From: an uncultured Muribaculum sp.
Lineage (GTDB): Bacteria; Bacteroidota; Bacteroidia; Bacteroidales; Muribaculaceae
Assembly: GCA_910589555.1 (NCBI GenBank)
Contig: CAJUTE010000027.1
Coordinates: 1-38,392, forward strand
DNA: 38,392 nucleotides
Direction: 5' to 3'
The notes beneath the pieces are model-generated. The model was not told the DNA's origin, searched no databases, and was given only the letters and a program-made list of their open reading frames with translations. A program made the position numbers and the translations under genes. Below are positions 15,997 through 23,583 of this stretch, piece by piece; within the stretch, counting starts at the first letter, position 1, and the number at the start of each line of letters is the position of its first letter.

Positions 15997-17193
15997 TTAT
16001 AGCAAGTTTTTCATAGCGTTGTCTATCTGCTCATTATCGAAGCTGTCAAGGTAAATCTGCGTTACTCGTTCAGAGCTATGCCCCATGATTTCACGGATTA
16101 CGGCTGTTGATACCCCTGCCTTTTTCATCACAGTTGCTTGGCTGTGCCTTGCAACGTAGGTAGTCAGAGTTAGGGGTAAGCCAAGTTCCTCGCCAATCTC
16201 TTTCAGTCGCTTATTCACTTTGGATATGACCTTGTGAATACGGTTGGACTTCTGTATCTCCGTTTCGTGGAAGTCAGAGAGGATTGGGAACAGATACGGA
16301 CTGTTATTGCGTTGATACTTCTTTATAAGTTCAACGGCTTGCGGTTGCAGGGGGATTTTGATTAGCTTGCTTGTTTTGTGTCGCTTATAAACTAACTTCC
16401 CCTCTATTATATTGGCGGGGGTAAGATTGGCAATGTCTATAAAGTTGATACCGCCACAGTAGTATGTGAAAGCGAATATGTCAATAGGGAAACGCATATA
16501 GCGGTTGGTGGACTTGTAAGCGATTATTCGCTCAACGTCTGATTTTGACAGAGAGCGTTTTGCAGTTTCCTCATGTAAGCGAGAAACCTTGTATTTTCTA
16601 AATGGATAGTTTTCTGCTTTGACTGCGTTCTGTTCAATGGCAATGTTATAGACAGCCCTCAAAGAGCGGAAATGTATGCCTATTGTGTTTTCAGCCACAC
16701 CACGCTTACGTAGCCATGTTTCATATCTACGCAAAAACGTTATGTCTATTTCTGAGAAATAGATGTCAAGGTGCTTGTTGAATGTGATTAGCGTGTTATA
16801 AACATAGCGCAGGGAAAGCATATATTTACGTCTGCCCTCGTCTGCGAGCCTTTGCATCTGCTCATTGAAGATGTCGCCTACTGTTTTGCGTGTGGTTGAA
16901 GCGTTCAGCCTATCAAGCAACGATTGTGCCGTAAAGTCTTGTTGTTCGGCTTTAAGCTCAATGATTTTCTCTTTGAGCATTGAGATTGTGCGAGTTATTA
17001 GCTTTTCAATCTCATCTTTGTTGGGGTGGCTGTCTTTCAAGCGATTTTTAGAAAAATCCCAATCCTCTGCTTTGGTAGAAACACCAAGATTGATGTAGCG
17101 AGATTTTCTGTCTTTGAAGATTCTCACTTTCAGAGGTAATTCTCCGTTTTTCAGCGGCTTGTACTTGTAACAGATTGCTTCTACTGTTATCAT
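15997..17193 (-). CDS. Tyrosine recombinase/integrase of the island
   Basis: 398 residues, in the usual range for Bacteroidota integrases. An arm-type N-terminal domain (about 1-90) and SAM-like core-binding domain (about 105-200) precede the catalytic domain. Catalytic features: Lys in VYKRHKTSK, Arg in VARHSQAT, His in MGHSSERV and Tyr in TQIYLDSF. The position of the first catalytic Arg reads YYCGGINFID, with no Arg; some Bacteroidota integrases such as IntDOT also lack it. The gene starts 117 nt from the 3' end of the intact tRNA, the normal arrangement for an enzyme that targets that tRNA. Confidence 0.9.
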   Translation of the reverse strand: MITVEAICYKYKPLKNGELPLKVRIFKDRKSRYINLGVSTKAEDWDFSKNRLKDSHPNKDEIEKLITRTISMLKEKIIELKAEQQDFTAQSLLDRLNASTTRKTVGDIFNEQMQRLADEGRRKYMLSLRYVYNTLITFNKHLDIYFSEIDITFLRRYETWLRKRGVAENTIGIHFRSLRAVYNIAIEQNAVKAENYPFRKYKVSRLHEETAKRSLSKSDVERIIAYKSTNRYMRFPIDIFAFTYYCGGINFIDIANLTPANIIEGKLVYKRHKTSKLIKIPLQPQAVELIKKYQRNNSPYLFPILSDFHETEIQKSNRIHKVISKVNKRLKEIGEELGLPLTLTTYVARHSQATVMKKAGVSTAVIREIMGHSSERVTQIYLDSFDNEQIDNAMKNLL

Positions 17194-17274
17194 CAGCGGT
17201 TAAAACATTGGTGAAAACAGAGGGTGATATTTCGTGTGTTTCCGAGGCCTGTAGGTGCGAATAGGACATAAAAA

Positions 17275-17301
17275 AAGTAGTCAGCAATATGCTAACTACT
17301 T
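17275..17301 (-). terminator. Terminator behind the intact tRNA, brought by the island
   Basis: On the minus strand AAGTAGTTAGCA pairs with TGCTGACTACTT (one G-U pair) around a 3-nt loop, followed by a T run. It lies 9 nt beyond the tRNA 3' end and inside the element, so the island supplies a replacement terminator for the tRNA it disrupted. Confidence 0.82.
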
Positions 17302-17309
17302 GATTTCGA

Positions 17310-17363
17310 GTGGTCCCACTTGGGCTTGAACCAAGGACTCCCTGATTATGAGTCAGGTGCTCT
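17310..17363. repeat. Right direct repeat (att site) of the genomic island
   Basis: Identical over 54 nt to 7923-7976; it forms the 3' part of the intact tRNA-Met gene. Confidence 0.82.
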
Positions 17364-17384
17364 AACCAACTGAGCTATGGGACC
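17311..17384 (-). tRNA. tRNA-Met(CAU)
   Basis: A full cloverleaf on the minus strand: acceptor GGTCCCA/TGGGACC, D-stem GCTC/GAGC, anticodon arm CCTGA-CTCATAA-TCAGG with anticodon CAT, T arm CTTGG-TTCAAGC-CCAAG, discriminator A. CCA is not encoded. The body resembles elongator tRNA-Met, but a CAT anticodon could also be tRNA-Ile2 modified to lysidine; initiator tRNA is unlikely. It is the integration target of the island. Confidence 0.9.
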
Positions 17385-17763
17385 TAAAAGTGGTGCAAAG
17401 TTAAGGGTTTTATTTGGTTTGTGCAAGCGTTTGGGGAAATATTTTTGATGATGTTGTGGGCGGATGATTTTATTTTGATTCATTTTTGTTGATTTTTAAA
17501 GGGTTGGAGTGGTTGATAGGTGTGCTATTTTTGTAAGACCGGTTCAGTTTAATATTTGCGGATTTTATAGGTGAAGGATGCGGTGCGGCTATTTTGGGGA
17601 GTGATATTTATATGAGGAAAGTACAGGTGTTTTTATGGAGCGATGCGGGAGGGGAGTGCTGTATGTTATGTGCATGGCATATTGAATGGGGAATGGTGGA
17701 GATGTATTGGAGAAAAAGGTAAAAGGGGGTAAACTGAAATAATTTTTCAAGAAATTGCGGATT
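17385..17763. other. G-rich, C-poor spacer before the aromatic operon
   Basis: No gene is supported. The plus strand is markedly rich in G and T and poor in C. A 36-codon frame at 17612-17722 (four Trp codons) exists but has no other support. No fold or repeat stands out. Confidence 0.4.
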
Positions 17764-17767
17764 TTTG

Positions 17768-17798
17768 TTGCATGGTTGAAAGTTTTGCTTTATTTTTG
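17768..17798 (+). promoter_or_regulatory. Promoter of the aromatic amino acid operon leader
   Basis: TATTTTTG at 17791-17798 matches the Bacteroidota -7 box TAnnTTTG. A TTG at 17768-17770, exactly 20 nt upstream, serves as the -33 element. Transcription would begin near 17805, about 17 nt before the leader peptide start codon. Confidence 0.7.
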
Positions 17799-17821
17799 CG
17801 TAGAATTTTAAGAAAGACTAT

Positions 17822-17875
17822 ATGACTCGATTTTATGCATATTATTACTCTTACTTTTATTTCGCAAGGAATTGA
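17822..17875 (+). CDS. Tyr/Phe-rich leader peptide of the pheA operon attenuator
   Basis: A 17-residue open frame, MTRFYAYYYSYFYFARN, then TGA. Nine residues are aromatic: six Tyr and three Phe, packed in codons 4-14 with almost nothing else. It is followed by an intrinsic terminator and then pheA. This is the layout of amino-acid attenuators such as E. coli pheL: ribosomes stall on the aromatic codons when charged tRNA-Tyr or tRNA-Phe is scarce. The excess of Tyr codons suggests that tyrosine supply dominates, which fits an operon making both amino acids. Confidence 0.85.
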   Translation: MTRFYAYYYSYFYFARN

Positions 17876-17962
17876 AGCGGGTTTTAGTATGCGTATGAAT
17901 CAAGATTCAAATATTAAAAACATTATTAAAGTCCCGCTCCTCGATTTGAGGCACGGGACTTT
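17876..17962 (+). promoter_or_regulatory. Transcription attenuator: antiterminator and terminator
   Basis: Terminator: AAAGTCCCG (17928-17936) pairs with CGGGACTTT (17954-17962), with an inner CCTC/GAGG stem, followed by GATTTTAT. Antiterminator: AGCGGG (17876-17881), the six nucleotides right after the leader stop, is complementary to CCCGCT (17933-17938) inside the terminator's 5' arm, with a few weaker pairs beyond. A ribosome stalled on Tyr/Phe codons leaves AGCGGG free and blocks the terminator. A ribosome at the stop codon covers it, so the terminator forms before pheA. The logic is inference from the sequence. Confidence 0.8.
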
Positions 17963-17985
17963 GATTTTATAATAAATTTAAGTCA

Positions 17986-18837
17986 ATGCAAAACAAGAGA
18001 GTGACGATTCAAGGTGTTGCCGGATGTTATCATGATGCGGCGGCGAGAATGTATTTCGGAAGTGAGGATGTAACGACATTGCCGTGTGATTCTTTTGAGG
18101 AGATGTTTGAAATTCTTGAGAATGATGCATCGCTCATCGGGATTTTGGCGATAGAGAATACCATCGCCGGATCGCTGTTGCAGAACCATGAATTGCTTCG
18201 TAAGAGCCACTTGCGTATTGTCGGTGAATTTAAGATGAGGATTTCCCACACTCTTGCGGCTCTTCCAGGACAGTCGATCGATGATCTCAGCGAGGTCAAT
18301 TCCCATCCCATGGCATTGCGTCAGTGTGAGCAATTCCTCCACCGTCACCCTAACTTGAAGAAGATTGAGAAATTTGACACCGCCGGAAGCGCCAAGGAGA
18401 TTGCTGAGCAGAATCTTACCGGACATGGCGCGATATGTGGTGAGTATGCTGCCGGATTATACGGGCTCAATATATTGGAGCGTGAAATTGAAACCAATAA
18501 ACGCAATTTTACAAGATTTCTTATAATCGCCGATCCGCTCATCGCAAATGAAATGGCTCCTCAGGAATCCATGATTGACAAGGCGTCGATTGTGTTCACG
18601 CTTCCTCACACCAAGGGTGCATTGTCAAAGGTGCTGACGATACTTACTTTCTATGACATCAATATGTCAAAGATTCAATCAATGCCCATTATAGGCAGAG
18701 AGTGGGAATATAGATTTTATGTCGATGTGACTTTTGACAGTTTTGTGCGCTACCGTCAGGCTATCGACGCCGTGCGTCCGTTGATCAATGACTTGCGTGT
18801 GCTTGGTGAATATGCTGAATGTAAAAATGAAATATAA
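17986..18837 (+). CDS. pheA: Prephenate dehydratase
   Basis: Converts prephenate to phenylpyruvate, the committed step of phenylalanine synthesis. The catalytic domain spans about residues 5-185: VAGCYHDAAA near the N-terminus, the ENTIAGS motif, and the signature NKRNFTRFLII near its end. A C-terminal ACT domain (about 200-275), starting KASIVFTLPHTKGALSKVL, gives feedback inhibition by phenylalanine. There is no chorismate mutase domain here; that activity is fused to the DAHP synthase two genes on. First structural gene of the four-gene operon, 23 nt after the attenuator terminator. Confidence 0.94.
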   Translation: MQNKRVTIQGVAGCYHDAAARMYFGSEDVTTLPCDSFEEMFEILENDASLIGILAIENTIAGSLLQNHELLRKSHLRIVGEFKMRISHTLAALPGQSIDDLSEVNSHPMALRQCEQFLHRHPNLKKIEKFDTAGSAKEIAEQNLTGHGAICGEYAAGLYGLNILEREIETNKRNFTRFLIIADPLIANEMAPQESMIDKASIVFTLPHTKGALSKVLTILTFYDINMSKIQSMPIIGREWEYRFYVDVTFDSFVRYRQAIDAVRPLINDLRVLGEYAECKNEI

Positions 18838-18838
18838 T

Positions 18839-20014
18839 ATGGGAAAAAATGCAATTGTTCCTGCCGACCGCGTGCAGGAGATTCAAGAATATTACTTCTC
18901 TAAAAAATTGAAAGAGGTGGCAATGCTTAATGCTCAGGGTGCCGACATAATATCGCTCGGCATCGGAGGCCCTGACCGTCCGCCTCATCCTGATGTGATC
19001 AGCACTCTTGCCGATGAAGCCGCAAAGCCGGGCAATCACAGTTATCAGCCTTATGTGGGGCTGCCTGAGCTGCGGCGTGCCATGGCTGCATGGTATTCCC
19101 GGTGGTATGGGGTGGACCTTGATCCTGCCACTGAGATTCAGCCGCTGATAGGTTCAAAGGAGGGTATTCTCCATGTGTCGCTCGCTTTTCTCAATCCCGG
19201 CGACGGGGTGTTGGTGCCAAATCCCGGTTATCCCACTTATTCTTCGGTGAGCAAACTTGCGCAAGCCAAGATATTCACTTATGATCTTACTGAAGAAAAT
19301 TCATGGATGCCTGATTTTGACGCACTTGAAAAATTGCCTCTTGACGAGATTAAGCTGATGTGGATCAACTATCCACACATGCCCACAGGCACGCCTGCCA
19401 ACATGGAATTGTTTGAACGCATAGTGGAGTTTGGAAAGCGCCATAATATTGTCATAGCTCATGACAATCCCTATAGCTTCATCCTCAACGACAAGCCCAT
19501 GAGCCTGCTGCAAGTAGAAGGTGCCAAGGATATAGCGATCGAGATGAATTCAATGAGTAAATCCCACAATATGGCAGGCTGGCGTATGGGAATGCTCGCG
19601 TCCAATCCCACCTTTATCAATTGGATTCTAAAGGTGAAGTCCAATATCGACTCAGGGCAATTCAAGCCTGTGATGCTTGCTGCGGTAAAAGGCTATGAAT
19701 TAGGCAAGGAGTGGTATGACGATGTCAATGCCACTTACGCTTCCCGGCGTAAAGTGGCAGAGAAGATAATGGAGGCTCTCGGATGCCGTTTTGATTCCAA
19801 TCAGAGAGGCTTGTTTTTGTGGGGACGCATTCCTGACGGTGAGGCGTCAAGCGAATCGCTAGCCGATAAAGTGCTTTACGACGCGCGTGTATTCATCACT
19901 CCCGGCTTTATTTTCGGGTCCAATGGCGACCGATATATAAGGGTGTCGCTCTGTGCCACTGAGGAGAATATGCTGCGTGCTTTGGATAGAATAAATGAAA
20001 TGAATAATAAATAA
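18839..20014 (+). CDS. Aminotransferase of class I/II (aromatic amino acid type)
   Basis: PLP-dependent aminotransferase of fold type I, probably doing the last transamination to phenylalanine and tyrosine. It shows IISLGIGGPDRPPHPDV and SYQPYVGLPELRRAMAAWY near the N-terminus, NPGYPTYSSV, and the cofactor lysine in MNSMSKSHNMAGWRMG. The ATG at 18839, 1 nt after the pheA stop, is preferred; an in-frame ATG at 18827 inside pheA is possible. The family also contains LL-diaminopimelate aminotransferases, so substrate assignment rests on operon context. Confidence 0.88.
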   Translation: MGKNAIVPADRVQEIQEYYFSKKLKEVAMLNAQGADIISLGIGGPDRPPHPDVISTLADEAAKPGNHSYQPYVGLPELRRAMAAWYSRWYGVDLDPATEIQPLIGSKEGILHVSLAFLNPGDGVLVPNPGYPTYSSVSKLAQAKIFTYDLTEENSWMPDFDALEKLPLDEIKLMWINYPHMPTGTPANMELFERIVEFGKRHNIVIAHDNPYSFILNDKPMSLLQVEGAKDIAIEMNSMSKSHNMAGWRMGMLASNPTFINWILKVKSNIDSGQFKPVMLAAVKGYELGKEWYDDVNATYASRRKVAEKIMEALGCRFDSNQRGLFLWGRIPDGEASSESLADKVLYDARVFITPGFIFGSNGDRYIRVSLCATEENMLRALDRINEMNNK

Positions 20015-20029
20015 AAACACAATATAGAA

Positions 20030-21109
20030 ATGACTGAATTAAAACCGCTTTTTGGCAATGGTGTGGCAGATATGCACCCCATGATAATCGCCGGCCCATG
20101 TAGTGCCGAAACTGAAGAGCAAGTTCTCGCAGCAGCTCATGAACTTGCTAAGAACGGAGTGAAAATATTCCGTGCCGGAATATGGAAACCGCGCACCAAG
20201 CCCGGTGGCTTTGAAGGAGTGGGGACGCAAGGTCTTCAGTGGCTTAAGAGGGTCAAAGAGGAGACCGGAATGATGACCTCTACGGAGGTTGCCACGCGTC
20301 AGCACGTCAATGAAGCTCTTGAAGCCGGCGTCGATCTTCTTTGGATCGGTGCCCGCACCTCGGCAAACCCATTTGCTATGCAAGAGATAGCCGATGCGAT
20401 AAAAGATTCAGGTGCAGATGTTCCTGTGCTGGTGAAGAATCCTGTGAACCCTGACTTGGAATTGTGGATAGGAGCATTGCAGCGTCTTTACAATGCCGGA
20501 ATCATGCGTCTTGGCGCCATTCATCGTGGCTTCAGCTCTTATGGCAAGCATCTTTACCGCAATCTGCCGCAGTGGCACATCCCTATTGAGTTGCGTCGAC
20601 GCTACCCCAATCTTCCGCTTATATGCGATCCCAGCCACATAGGAGGAAAACGCGAGCTTGTGGCTCCGCTTTCCCAACAGGCGCTCGACATGGGCTTTGA
20701 CGGACTGATAATAGAGAGTCATTGTGATCCCGACTGCGCATGGAGCGACAAAGCGCAACAGGTCACTCCCGAAGTGCTTAATTTTATTCTCAATACTCTT
20801 GTGCTGCGCGATTCCGTGGTGTCGACCGAAAGCTTGAATTTGCTGCGTCAGCAGATTGATGAGCTTGACAATGAGCTGCTGGAGGTGCTGAATAAACGTA
20901 TGCGTGTGTCACGCGAGATAGGACAATATAAGAAAGAGCATCGTATGCCGGTATTGCAGATAGGGCGTCACGATGAAATTATGCAGTCTCGTGCTGCTCT
21001 TGCCGAGGAGATGGGAATGAGCGGCGATTTCATGCGCACGGTTCTGTCGGCTATACATGAAGAGTCGGTAAGGCAGCAGATAGAGGTTTTGAACGATCGT
21101 ACACGCTAA
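20030..21109 (+). CDS. Bifunctional DAHP synthase/chorismate mutase
   Basis: One protein with both the entry and branch-point enzymes of aromatic synthesis. Residues 1-260 are a type I-beta DAHP synthase with GPCSAE (22-27), FRAGIWKPRTKPGGFEG, the CDPSHIGGKR motif and IIESHCDP. Residues about 270-350 are an AroQ-type chorismate mutase (LLRQQIDELDNELLEVLNKRM ... EIGQYKKEH). The C-terminal mutase domain often serves as the allosteric sensor for prephenate or tyrosine in such fusions. The gene sits 15 nt after the aminotransferase and 13 nt before tyrA. Confidence 0.94.
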   Translation: MTELKPLFGNGVADMHPMIIAGPCSAETEEQVLAAAHELAKNGVKIFRAGIWKPRTKPGGFEGVGTQGLQWLKRVKEETGMMTSTEVATRQHVNEALEAGVDLLWIGARTSANPFAMQEIADAIKDSGADVPVLVKNPVNPDLELWIGALQRLYNAGIMRLGAIHRGFSSYGKHLYRNLPQWHIPIELRRRYPNLPLICDPSHIGGKRELVAPLSQQALDMGFDGLIIESHCDPDCAWSDKAQQVTPEVLNFILNTLVLRDSVVSTESLNLLRQQIDELDNELLEVLNKRMRVSREIGQYKKEHRMPVLQIGRHDEIMQSRAALAEEMGMSGDFMRTVLSAIHEESVRQQIEVLNDRTR

Positions 21110-21122
21110 TCTCCGTCATGCT

Positions 21123-21896
21123 ATGAAGATATTGATTATCGGAGCCGGAAAGATGGGCTCATTTTTTGCCGATCTGCTTTGCCGCGATCATGATGTGGCT
21201 ATTTATGACACTGACCCGCAGCGTCTTCTGTTCACTTATATGTGCCGTCGTTTTCAGTCACTTGATGAAGTGGACCAGTTCAACCCCGACATGGTGATAA
21301 ACGCTGTCACGGTCAAATACACTCTTCCGGCTTTCCGCGAAATTCTTCCTCATGTGTCGGAGCGGTGCATCCTGAGCGATATTGCCTCGGTGAAAACCGG
21401 ACTGCCGGAATTTTATGCAGAATGCCGCCGTCCGTTTGTGTCGACTCACCCTATGTTCGGACCTACCTTTGCGTCGCTCAGCAATCTTAGCAATGAAAAT
21501 GCGATTATCATCAAGGAGGGCGACCATCTTGGTAAAGTGTTTTTCAAGGATCTGTACACAATGCTTAAGTTGCACATTGAAGAATACACTTTCAATGAGC
21601 ATGATGAAACGATAGCCTATTCGCTGTCAGTGCCGTTTGCGTCGACTTTGGTGTTTGCGTCATGCATGAAGCATCAGGATGCTCCTGGCACAACATTCAA
21701 GCGCCACAAGCTTATTGCCGACGGTCTTATGAGCGAGGATGATTATCTGCTCAGCGAGATTCTGTTTAATCCCAATACCTCGGGGCAGCTTGAAAAGATT
21801 CAGGCAAAGCTTGCCGAATTGCAGCATATCGTGGAGAACAGAGATGTGGAAGCTATGCAGAATTATCTTGACCGAGTGAGAGATAATTTGAAATAG
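21123..21896 (+). CDS. tyrA: Prephenate dehydrogenase
   Basis: NAD(P)-dependent oxidative decarboxylation of prephenate to 4-hydroxyphenylpyruvate, for tyrosine. The N-terminal Rossmann fold carries GAGKMG (residues 7-12), a substrate-contact segment THPMFGPT, and a helical C-terminal dimerisation domain. At 257 residues it is a short, single-domain form without ACT or mutase domain. It is the last gene of the operon and is followed by a strong terminator. Confidence 0.92.
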   Translation: MKILIIGAGKMGSFFADLLCRDHDVAIYDTDPQRLLFTYMCRRFQSLDEVDQFNPDMVINAVTVKYTLPAFREILPHVSERCILSDIASVKTGLPEFYAECRRPFVSTHPMFGPTFASLSNLSNENAIIIKEGDHLGKVFFKDLYTMLKLHIEEYTFNEHDETIAYSLSVPFASTLVFASCMKHQDAPGTTFKRHKLIADGLMSEDDYLLSEILFNPNTSGQLEKIQAKLAELQHIVENRDVEAMQNYLDRVRDNLK

Positions 21897-21926
21897 CGCG
21901 AGACGCAGCGTTAGATAAAATCAAAA

Positions 21927-21963
21927 GCCCCGCATGGATTCCTGATGAAGAGCCGTGCGGGGC
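21927..21963. terminator. Terminator between tyrA and the convergent msr gene
   Basis: GCCCCGCATGG (21927-21937) pairs with CCGTGCGGGGC (21953-21963) around a 15-nt loop. A-rich sequence on the left and a T-rich stretch on the right allow it to serve both convergent genes. Confidence 0.85.
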
Positions 21964-21970
21964 ATTGTTG

Positions 21971-23002
21971 TCATTTCACATACTTGATGTAGTCAGCATA
22001 TCCTGCTGATTCCATCTCTTCAAGCGGTATGAAGTCGAGGGCGGCGCTGTTGATGCAGTAACGCATCCCTCCTCGCTCTCGCGGACCATCGTTAAACACG
22101 TGTCCCAGATGTGAGTCGCCTGATCCGCTGCGAACCTCGGTACGCGTCATTCCATGGCTGTAATCACTTTTTTCGACTATAGAGGCTGTGGGCAACGGGC
22201 GGCTGAAGCTTGGCCATCCGCAGCCGGAGTCAAATTTGTCGGTCGACACAAACAGCGGTTCGCCCGTGATGATGTCCACATATATCCCTTTACGGTGATT
22301 ATCCCAGTAGTCATTGTCGAACGGAGGTTCTGTGGCTGAGTTTTGTGTCACATCATATTGCCTGCGGGTAAGTCGCTCATTGCGGTAATTCACGGTAGGC
22401 TTGGCGGTTTCATTAGCCTTACGTGCCACTTCAAACAACCGTGGGTCTATGTGGCAATATCCGCCGGGATTTTTATCAAGATAATCCTGATGGTATTCTT
22501 CGGCAGGGTAGAAGTTGTCGATAGGCTTCACTTCGATAGCTATTGGGGAGTCATATTTATCGGCGAGCCGATGAAGCTGTTTGTCGATAATTGCCCTGTC
22601 TTCGGCGTTGTCATAATAGATGCCCGTTCTGTATTGTGTGCCACGGTCATTCCCCTGTCGATTGACCGACGTAGGATCGATGGTCAGAAAATAGAGTTCG
22701 ATAAGGAGATCAAGATTTATCTTGGCTGGATCATATACCACCTTCACCGTTTCGGCGGCGTCAGTGCTTCCCGAGCACACTTCGCGGTAAGAGGGATTGG
22801 CTACGCGGCTGTTGGCATATCCTGCCTGGGTGCTGACCACGCCGTTAATCTGCTTCATGAAATGTTCCGTGCCCCAAAAGCATCCTCCGGCAAAATAGAT
22901 TGTATTCATGTCTGTCATAATATGTTGGGTAGGTTTTCGATCTTTCGCTGCACATGAATTCATCATCAGCGAGAAGATCATGAAATAAATTAATTTAGTC
23001 AT
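21971..23002 (-). CDS. msrAB: Bifunctional peptide methionine sulfoxide reductase MsrAB, exported
   Basis: Repairs oxidised methionines in exported proteins. The N-terminal signal resembles a lipoprotein signal (MNSC, Cys17). The MsrA domain, about residues 34-190, has catalytic C41 in AGGCFWG plus GYANS and EYHQDYL. The MsrB domain, about 210-340, has SGCGWPSF and catalytic Cys in RYCINSAALDF. The zinc-binding CxxC pairs of many MsrB proteins are absent, as in the zinc-free class. The fusion with MsrA first is a known architecture. It is convergent with tyrA and appears to be a single-gene unit. Confidence 0.93.
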   Translation of the reverse strand: MTKLIYFMIFSLMMNSCAAKDRKPTQHIMTDMNTIYFAGGCFWGTEHFMKQINGVVSTQAGYANSRVANPSYREVCSGSTDAAETVKVVYDPAKINLDLLIELYFLTIDPTSVNRQGNDRGTQYRTGIYYDNAEDRAIIDKQLHRLADKYDSPIAIEVKPIDNFYPAEEYHQDYLDKNPGGYCHIDPRLFEVARKANETAKPTVNYRNERLTRRQYDVTQNSATEPPFDNDYWDNHRKGIYVDIITGEPLFVSTDKFDSGCGWPSFSRPLPTASIVEKSDYSHGMTRTEVRSGSGDSHLGHVFNDGPRERGGMRYCINSAALDFIPLEEMESAGYADYIKYVK

Positions 23003-23154
23003 ACTTTATATAAACAATCTTCTCCGCCATTTAGTATCAAACAAATAATATGCATCTCGCAAAATGTTCTTCACCGTTATGTCGCAAATAGGGGTGAAAG
23101 CCACGGATCTGTTATGATGGAGTTAGTGCAGGATATCAGCAGTGGGAAGCGTCT

Positions 23155-23583
23155 TTACGGTGTGTCGATGTCGGTTACGACTATTTCGATGGAATCATTG
23201 TCCTCCATTATCAGTCTTATCCAGATGTCGTTTTCTTTTTGATTGAGCACTTCATAACTTTTTATTGGCGTGATTTTACCGTTTATTTTGAGTGCTGGGA
23301 TTTCATCTGAGTCAAGGTCGTTATAGCTTAGTTCGGCTTCCTCTCCGTTTATAAGATTGACGAAGCTTATTTTTGAGCTTGTTTTCTTAACCATAATTCC
23401 TCCATCGTCATATCTCATTTTTGTTTGCGATGATATGAATCTGGAAGTGTTGTCTTCGATTATCTCTTTTTTGCTCTCTTCATCAGGATTTCTTAATTTC
23501 CAGCCTATATCGTCATTGCGGTGATTGCATGACGATGAGATGATAAGGCATACGGGCACGAGCAGCAGTGATAGTTTTCTCAT
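23155..23583 (-). CDS. Small lipoprotein, unknown function
   Basis: 142 residues with a lipoprotein signal (LLLVPVCLIISSSC). The mature region is acidic and beta-rich (FVNLINGEEAELSYNDLDSDEIPALKINGKI) with no recognised family. Its start overlaps the stop of the upstream nuclease-like gene by 4 nt (ATGA), so the two exported proteins are co-translated and probably act together. Confidence 0.7.
   Translation of the reverse strand: MRKLSLLLVPVCLIISSSCNHRNDDIGWKLRNPDEESKKEIIEDNTSRFISSQTKMRYDDGGIMVKKTSSKISFVNLINGEEAELSYNDLDSDEIPALKINGKITPIKSYEVLNQKENDIWIRLIMEDNDSIEIVVTDIDTP

Larger units (their letters stand above)
7924..17384. mobile_element. tRNA-Met-integrated genomic island (about 9.4 kb)
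   Basis: Bounded by the 54-nt tRNA repeats, with a tyrosine recombinase gene directly inside the right boundary, next to the intact tRNA. Cargo, all on the minus strand: HNH nuclease plus partner, two genes with in-frame stops, DUF3871, three exported or unknown genes. A helicase-like gene and DUF3871 are typical of Bacteroidota mobile elements. No relaxase, coupling protein, conjugation gene or phage structural gene is visible, so it is a defective element, a satellite, or one mobilised in trans. Base composition looks more AT-rich than the flanks, by eye only. Confidence 0.8.

Noticed and set aside
17612..17722. 36-codon frame rich in Trp upstream of the aromatic leader
   Set aside because: No promoter box at a suitable distance, no terminator or regulatory structure tied to it, and the G-rich base skew of the region easily creates Trp codons; a real trp-type leader would be followed by an attenuator.
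22343..22957. 204-codon plus-strand frame across msrAB
   Set aside because: Antisense to a gene with clear MsrA and MsrB catalytic motifs; the encoded peptide has no recognisable features.
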